NCBI GenBank assembly: GCA_964512485.1
Contig: CAZEHJ010000101.1
Coordinates: 1-9,757, forward strand
From: CAZEHJ01 sp964512485
Lineage (GTDB): Bacteria > Bacteroidota > Rhodothermia > Rhodothermales > UBA10348
Reading direction: 5' to 3'
Length of the DNA stretch: 9,757 nucleotides
Shown: one piece after another, positions 6,889 through 9,757 of the stretch
Layout of the letters: every line of letters begins with the position of its first letter
Position numbering within the stretch: the stretch's first letter is position 1
Notes under the pieces: generated by a model
The model's database searches: none
Seen by the model: the letters and a program-made list of their open reading frames with translations, nothing else
Told to the model about the DNA's origin: nothing
Program-made: the position numbers and the translations under genes

Positions 6889-8091
6889 ATGCGTCACCAC
6901 CCTTTACGAACGGGACATTTTGGACTCCTGAATCTTCTGGTTCGAAACTACACATGTGCTGTGACAACCGCTCTGGTTTTCGCCTTCAGTGTGAGCGCGT
7001 CATGGGCTCAGATCCCGGACAGCATTTCAGCAGAGTCAACCATATCCGTACTGACTGTTTATGCCGGCGACCCCGTTTATTCTGCGTGGGGGCATAGTGC
7101 GTTGCGTGTGCAGGATCCTGAGTCAAGAATCGACGCCGTTTTCAATTGGGGTACGTTCGACGTCACGAGGCCCAATTTCATCCCGCGTTTTGTTTATGGG
7201 GATATGCTGTATCAATTGAGCATCGAACCCATGACCCGGTTCATGAGGGGAGCAGACGCCGAACAACGCGACGTAGTCGAACAGATCCTGAATCTCAGTC
7301 CTCAGGCAATCCATGAGATGTGGGGGCTGCTCAAAGAAAATCTAAAAGAGGACAATCGCTCTTATCAGTACGATTTCGTGTTGGACAACTGCTCAACCCG
7401 ATTGGTCGACCTTCTCGAGGCTACCAACTCGATATCACTCGGCGAAGACCGATACGTTCATACGTATCGCGACATGATTGATGAGTATGTCCACAAACGA
7501 TCCTGGTTGGATCTCGGTATCGACCTCGTTTTTGGATCGCTGATGGATGACACCCCCGACCTTCGTACTCGAACATTTCTTCCTATTTACCTGATGCAGA
7601 TTCTGGATGATGCCTCAGGATCAAACGGCGCACCTCTCGTGCGCGAAAAAAGAACGCTGGCCGAATACGGGAATGATCGATCCCAGGCGGGATTGCCATG
7701 GACCGTACCGCTGTTCTGGGTGTTGTCCGCCTCACTCATGGCGATGACGATCAAGGGATTGCGTGATAAATCTCTCACGGCGCCAGCGCGATTGGATCAG
7801 TGGTTACTCGGCGTCACTGGCTTCATGGGGTTGTTTCTGGCGGGGATGTGGTTTGTGACGCAGCACTGGGTCACGGCACTCAATTGGAACGTGGGGTGGC
7901 TATTGCCGACACACTTGGCGGCAGCGATTGTTTGGTCGAAATGGTCGGGACTTCGCACGTATCTGCGCTACAGCTCGTACGTGATGGGAATCGTACTCGT
8001 TCTCCAAATCTTTTTGGTCCAACCCATCCCTCCTGCCATGCTACCAGTAGCCGCGGCCCTGACCTTTCGTTTCTGGGGTGTTTCCAGATGA
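6889..8091 (+). CDS. Lnb-like (DUF4105) envelope protein, candidate lipoprotein N-acyltransferase
   Basis: This 400-residue protein has a signal peptide (hydrophobic about 23-38, possible cleavage after SWA at 40). A periplasmic domain (about 48-205) follows with the two hallmark motifs of the Lnb N-terminal/DUF4105 family: AWGHSALRV with His69, and DFVLDNCSTR with Cys168, the expected thiol nucleophile and its histidine. The C-terminal half has about five hydrophobic segments (approximately 271-290, 305-323, 337-351, 363-378, 381-394), including the WNVGWLLPTHL motif typical of the family's membrane part. Lnb proteins of Bacteroidota are reported to N-acylate lipoproteins, a job done by Lnt in Proteobacteria. 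Assigning that reaction here is inference from architecture and intact catalytic residues. It is probably cotranscribed with the peptidase gene 81 bp downstream. There is no SD; the ATG at 6889 is the only Met start preserving the signal peptide. Confidence 0.85.
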   Translation: MRHHPLRTGHFGLLNLLVRNYTCAVTTALVFAFSVSASWAQIPDSISAESTISVLTVYAGDPVYSAWGHSALRVQDPESRIDAVFNWGTFDVTRPNFIPRFVYGDMLYQLSIEPMTRFMRGADAEQRDVVEQILNLSPQAIHEMWGLLKENLKEDNRSYQYDFVLDNCSTRLVDLLEATNSISLGEDRYVHTYRDMIDEYVHKRSWLDLGIDLVFGSLMDDTPDLRTRTFLPIYLMQILDDASGSNGAPLVREKRTLAEYGNDRSQAGLPWTVPLFWVLSASLMAMTIKGLRDKSLTAPARLDQWLLGVTGFMGLFLAGMWFVTQHWVTALNWNVGWLLPTHLAAAIVWSKWSGLRTYLRYSSYVMGIVLVLQIFLVQPIPPAMLPVAAALTFRFWGVSR

Positions 8092-8172
8092 ACGGCTCGC
8101 GGGTGCGAGAGTGCCTGATCGACTGGTGTTCAGAAGCCGAGTCCTATCTTCTCGGACTCATCACGGAATATC

Positions 8173-9372
8173 ATGAAGGTCGACACACAGGGACTCACCT
8201 TGAACAAAACGCAACCCTCCAGCTTGAAAGCCATCCTTGCTCTTCTGCTTTGTAGCTCACTAAACCCGGCCTTGATCATGGCACAGAATACTACCAGAGC
8301 TCGTGACCTTGGCGTTCCTTTCGTCGGAACCCCGGGAAATCTGAACGCGATCACAGATGTGACCGGAGTCGAAGTTGGCCACACGACACTGATATCAGGC
8401 GAAGGAGAACTCAAAATCGGCGAAGGGCCTGTTCGAACCGGGGTGACGGCCATCCTCCCCCGTGGAAAGACGTATTCCAAAGTTTTTTCAGGATGGTACT
8501 CGCTCAATGGGAACGGCGAGATGACGGGTACTACCTGGGTTGAAGAATCTGGAATGCTGGGTGGCCCTGTCATGATTACAAACACACACAGTGTTGGCAT
8601 CGTACGCGATGCTGTGGTTGAATGGCTGGTCACCGAACCGATCAGCGGTGGCATTGCGTGGGCCCTTCCGGTTGTCGCAGAAACGTACGATGGATTTCTG
8701 AATGACATCAATGGGTTTCACGTGACGAAAGAACACACGTTTGAGGCACTCAACGGCGCAACCACGGGGGCCGTTGAAGAAGGTGGCGTCGGTGGTGGCA
8801 CCGGAATGATCTGTTACGATTTCAAGTGTGGAATCGGCACATCATCAAGAGTTACGACGGGTCAAGGAGATGAGTACACCGTCGGAGTGCTGGTTCAGGC
8901 GAACTTTGGCCGCAGAAGCACTCTTACGATCGCCGGCGTTCCGGTTGGCCAAGAGATTACGGATTTGGGAAGGCATCGACCTGATCTGGAGAGAGATGGC
9001 TCAATAATCGTGGTCGTTGCTACGGATGCTCCCCTGATGCCACATCAATTGAAGCGCCTCGCCAGACGGGTCCCTCTGGGGATCGGGCGAACAGGTGGAC
9101 TCGCAACCAACGGATCCGGTGACATATTCATCGCCTTCTCGACGGCAAACGATGGTGCCGGGACTACCGGATCGGTTGAAGAAGTCGAAATGCTACCCAA
9201 CTACATGATGGACTCCTTGATTCAGGCCACCGTACAGGCTACAGAGGAGTCGATTGTCAACGCACTTGTCGCTGGAGAGACAATGGTCGGCATAAACGGA
9301 AACACCGTTTACGGCCTTCCTCACGACCGATTGAAAGATGTGCTGAGGAAATACAATCGTCTGAGTGAATAG
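8173..9372 (+). CDS. Exported P1/DmpA-family (peptidase S58) self-processing aminopeptidase
   Basis: The family are N-terminal-nucleophile hydrolases that cut their own precursor into alpha and beta chains and remove N-terminal residues, in some members D-amino acids or beta-amino acids. The 399-residue protein has a signal peptide (hydrophobic about 19-36, cleavage near MA at 37), so it should act in the periplasm or outside. Matching to DmpA from memory, Tyr172 (ETYDG) corresponds to Tyr146, Asn244 (VQANFGR) to Asn218, and the predicted autocleavage site is Gly276-Ser277 (DGSIIVVVATDAPL), with Ser277 as nucleophile. Ser315 in NGSGD corresponds to Ser288, and Asp317 stands where DmpA has Glu290. 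All other key residues look intact. A GGA five bases before the ATG at 8173 is a weak SD. The gene follows the Lnb-like gene by 81 bp and ends before the hairpin-rich repeat region. Substrate cannot be told from sequence. Confidence 0.92.
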   Translation: MKVDTQGLTLNKTQPSSLKAILALLLCSSLNPALIMAQNTTRARDLGVPFVGTPGNLNAITDVTGVEVGHTTLISGEGELKIGEGPVRTGVTAILPRGKTYSKVFSGWYSLNGNGEMTGTTWVEESGMLGGPVMITNTHSVGIVRDAVVEWLVTEPISGGIAWALPVVAETYDGFLNDINGFHVTKEHTFEALNGATTGAVEEGGVGGGTGMICYDFKCGIGTSSRVTTGQGDEYTVGVLVQANFGRRSTLTIAGVPVGQEITDLGRHRPDLERDGSIIVVVATDAPLMPHQLKRLARRVPLGIGRTGGLATNGSGDIFIAFSTANDGAGTTGSVEEVEMLPNYMMDSLIQATVQATEESIVNALVAGETMVGINGNTVYGLPHDRLKDVLRKYNRLSE

Positions 9373-9422
9373 AAACGATCCGTTTGCGACGCACACAAGC
9401 ACGAGTCGCATCCTCGTCAGTC

Positions 9423-9470
9423 GCGGGCTTTGGGCCCGCTCGTGTTTACCCTACTTGTGCTACGCACAAG
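9423..9470. other. Pair of short-loop hairpins in repeat copy 1 (same in copy 2 at 9586-9633)
   Basis: Two perfect stems occur 14 bases apart: GCGGGC with GCCCGC around TTTGG, and CTTGTGC with GCACAAG around TAC. At copy 2 a third stem, GGATGC with GCATCC around TCC (9562-9576), spans the junction with the preceding 12-bp spacer. At copy 1 a different stem, ACGAG with CTCGT (9401-9417), sits at the equivalent place. The cluster is reminiscent of REP-type palindromic elements, but no transposase is nearby and I cannot assign it to a known family. Confidence 0.7.
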
Positions 9471-9503
9471 ACGGGTTCAAATGCTCACACAATGATATAT
9501 CAA

Positions 9504-9537
9504 AAAAGCCGGTCGGACTGATGTCCAACCGGCTTTT
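9504..9537 (+). terminator. Bidirectional intrinsic terminator, likely for the DmpA-family gene
   Basis: A run of four A, then stem GCCGGT/ACCGGC (9508-9513 with 9528-9533), one C-A mismatch, inner stem GGAC/GTCC and loop TGAT, followed by T4. A on one side and T on the other let it act in both directions. Its first plus-strand customer is the peptidase gene that ends at 9372, about 130 bp upstream. Confidence 0.8.
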
Positions 9538-9540
9538 CTG

Positions 9541-9557
9541 TACCGCGTACGGGATTT
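9541..9557 (-). pseudogene. 17-base remnant of a tRNA-Glu 3' end
   Basis: These 17 bases are identical to the last 17 bases of the tRNA-Glu (9704-9720): discriminator base, the 3' acceptor strand and the 3' part of the T arm. The rest of a tRNA is absent; the match stops inside the T loop. It is the right-hand end of repeat copy 1, left either by loss of a duplicated tRNA or by duplication of the tRNA 3' end with its downstream sequence. Confidence 0.75.
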
Positions 9558-9569
9558 ACTCGGATGCTC

Positions 9570-9720
9570 CGCATCCTCGTCAGTCGCGGGCTTTGGGCCC
9601 GCTCGTGTTTACCCTACTTGTGCTACGCACAAGACGGGTTCAAATGCTCACACAATGATATATCAAAAAAGCCGGTCGGACTGATGTCCAACCGGCTTTT
9701 CTGTACCGCGTACGGGATTT
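9570..9720. repeat. 151-bp perfect direct repeat, copy 2, ending inside tRNA-Glu
   Basis: This is the second copy of 9407-9557. Its right end lies within the tRNA gene: bases 9704-9720 belong to the functional-looking tRNA-Glu. The elements sit at the same relative places: hairpins at 9586-9602 and 9617-9633, T-arm-like 12-mer at 9634-9645, and terminator at 9667-9700. Confidence 0.97.
9667..9700 (-). terminator. Intrinsic terminator of tRNA-Glu
   Basis: This stem is the same as that at 9504-9537. On the minus strand it begins four bases after the tRNA 3' end at 9704 and is followed by six T, ideal for ending the tRNA transcript. It can also stop plus-strand transcription that passes copy 1. 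Confidence 0.88.
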
Positions 9721-9757
9721 GAACCCGTGTTACCGCCGTGAAAGGGCGGCGTCCTAA
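9704..9757 (-). tRNA. tRNA-Glu (anticodon UUC), 5' part cut by the window edge
   Basis: Read on the minus strand the sequence shows an anticodon stem CCGCC/GGCGG around loop CTTTCAC (anticodon TTC), a four-base variable loop, and a T arm ACGGG-TTCAAAT-CCCGT. The 3' acceptor strand ACGCGGT and discriminator A follow. The anticodon arm and variable loop are nearly identical to E. coli tRNA-Glu. No CCA is encoded, so the end must be added by CCA-adding enzyme. The D arm and 5' acceptor strand lie beyond position 9757. Confidence 0.93.

Larger units (their letters stand above)
9407..9557. repeat. 151-bp perfect direct repeat, copy 1
   Basis: This segment is identical base for base to 9570-9720, with a 163-bp offset; a 12-bp unrelated segment (9558-9569) separates the copies. 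In order it holds a hairpin GCGGGC/GCCCGC (9423-9439), a hairpin CTTGTGC/GCACAAG with loop TAC (9454-9470), a T-arm-like 12-mer (9471-9482), a bidirectional terminator (9504-9537) and a 17-base tRNA-Glu 3' fragment (9541-9557). No convincing ORF lies in it. Together with copy 2 it fills the non-coding stretch from 9373 to the tRNA. Confidence 0.97.

Noticed and set aside
8139..8159. A hairpin GAGTCC/GGACTC between the Lnb-like and peptidase genes
   Set aside because: It has only a six-base stem with a nine-base loop and no T run. It is too weak to call a terminator, and the genes look cotranscribed.
8088..8255. A 55-codon ORF starting at the ATGA overlap with the Lnb-like stop
   Set aside because: The overlap is suggestive, but it runs 83 bases into the signal peptide of the next gene, has no recognisable domain, and lacks a clear SD. 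Conservation in relatives could revive it.
8130..8711. A 193-codon antisense frame over the peptidase gene
   Set aside because: It is opposite a gene with full S58 family motifs. The translated product is Pro/Ser/Thr-rich without any domain, typical of an antisense shadow.
9407..9720. CRISPR-like array
   Set aside because: There are only two copies, each 151 bp with one 12-bp spacer, and no cas genes. It does not fit repeat and spacer sizes of CRISPR.

Overview
The window reads as ordinary chromosome from a free-living Gram-negative bacterium. It is probably in the Bacteroidota/Rhodothermota/Balneolota (FCB) group. This placement is an inference from an Lnb-type (DUF4105) envelope protein with a five-helix C-terminal half, moderate GC, a tRNA without an encoded CCA end, and several genes without a Shine-Dalgarno sequence. 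Two loci nevertheless carry clear GGAGG/AGGAG motifs, so the organism does use SD-led initiation in places. No insertion sequence, phage gene, CRISPR array or recognisable defence system is visible.

Layout, left to right. A strong hairpin (10-40) lies downstream of a minus-strand gene (70-1752) for an exported protein with a long Ser/Arg/Gly/Ala-rich disordered region and an unrecognised C-terminal domain. Next comes a small DUF2231-type membrane protein (2021-2485, minus). It is divergent from the membrane-anchored protease SppA (2620-4407, plus). SppA converges on gpmI (4461-5984, minus), the cofactor-independent phosphoglycerate mutase. gpmI lies 36 bp downstream of nth (6021-6863, minus), an endonuclease III with an unusual Cys/His-containing C-terminal tail; the two probably share a transcript. 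Divergent from nth, only 25 bp away, is an Lnb-like envelope acyltransferase candidate (6889-8091, plus). It is followed by an exported P1/DmpA-family self-cleaving aminopeptidase (8173-9372, plus).

The right end (9373-9757) is non-coding apart from a tRNA-Glu(UUC) on the minus strand that is cut by the window edge. Next to it is a perfect 151-bp direct repeat in two copies, 163 bp apart. Each copy carries two GC-rich or short-loop hairpins, a 12-base copy of the tRNA T-arm in inverse orientation, a bidirectional terminator and the last 17 bases of the tRNA. This is the least ordinary structure in the window.

The protein genes share a loose cell-envelope theme (SppA, Lnb-like, DUF2231, exported peptidase, exported Ser/Arg-rich protein) with two housekeeping enzymes (GpmI, Nth) between them. 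I see no dedicated multi-gene system. The points most worth a second look are the tRNA-adjacent repeat, the five-codon leader ORF coupled to gpmI, the Nth tail and the Ser/Arg-rich exported protein.
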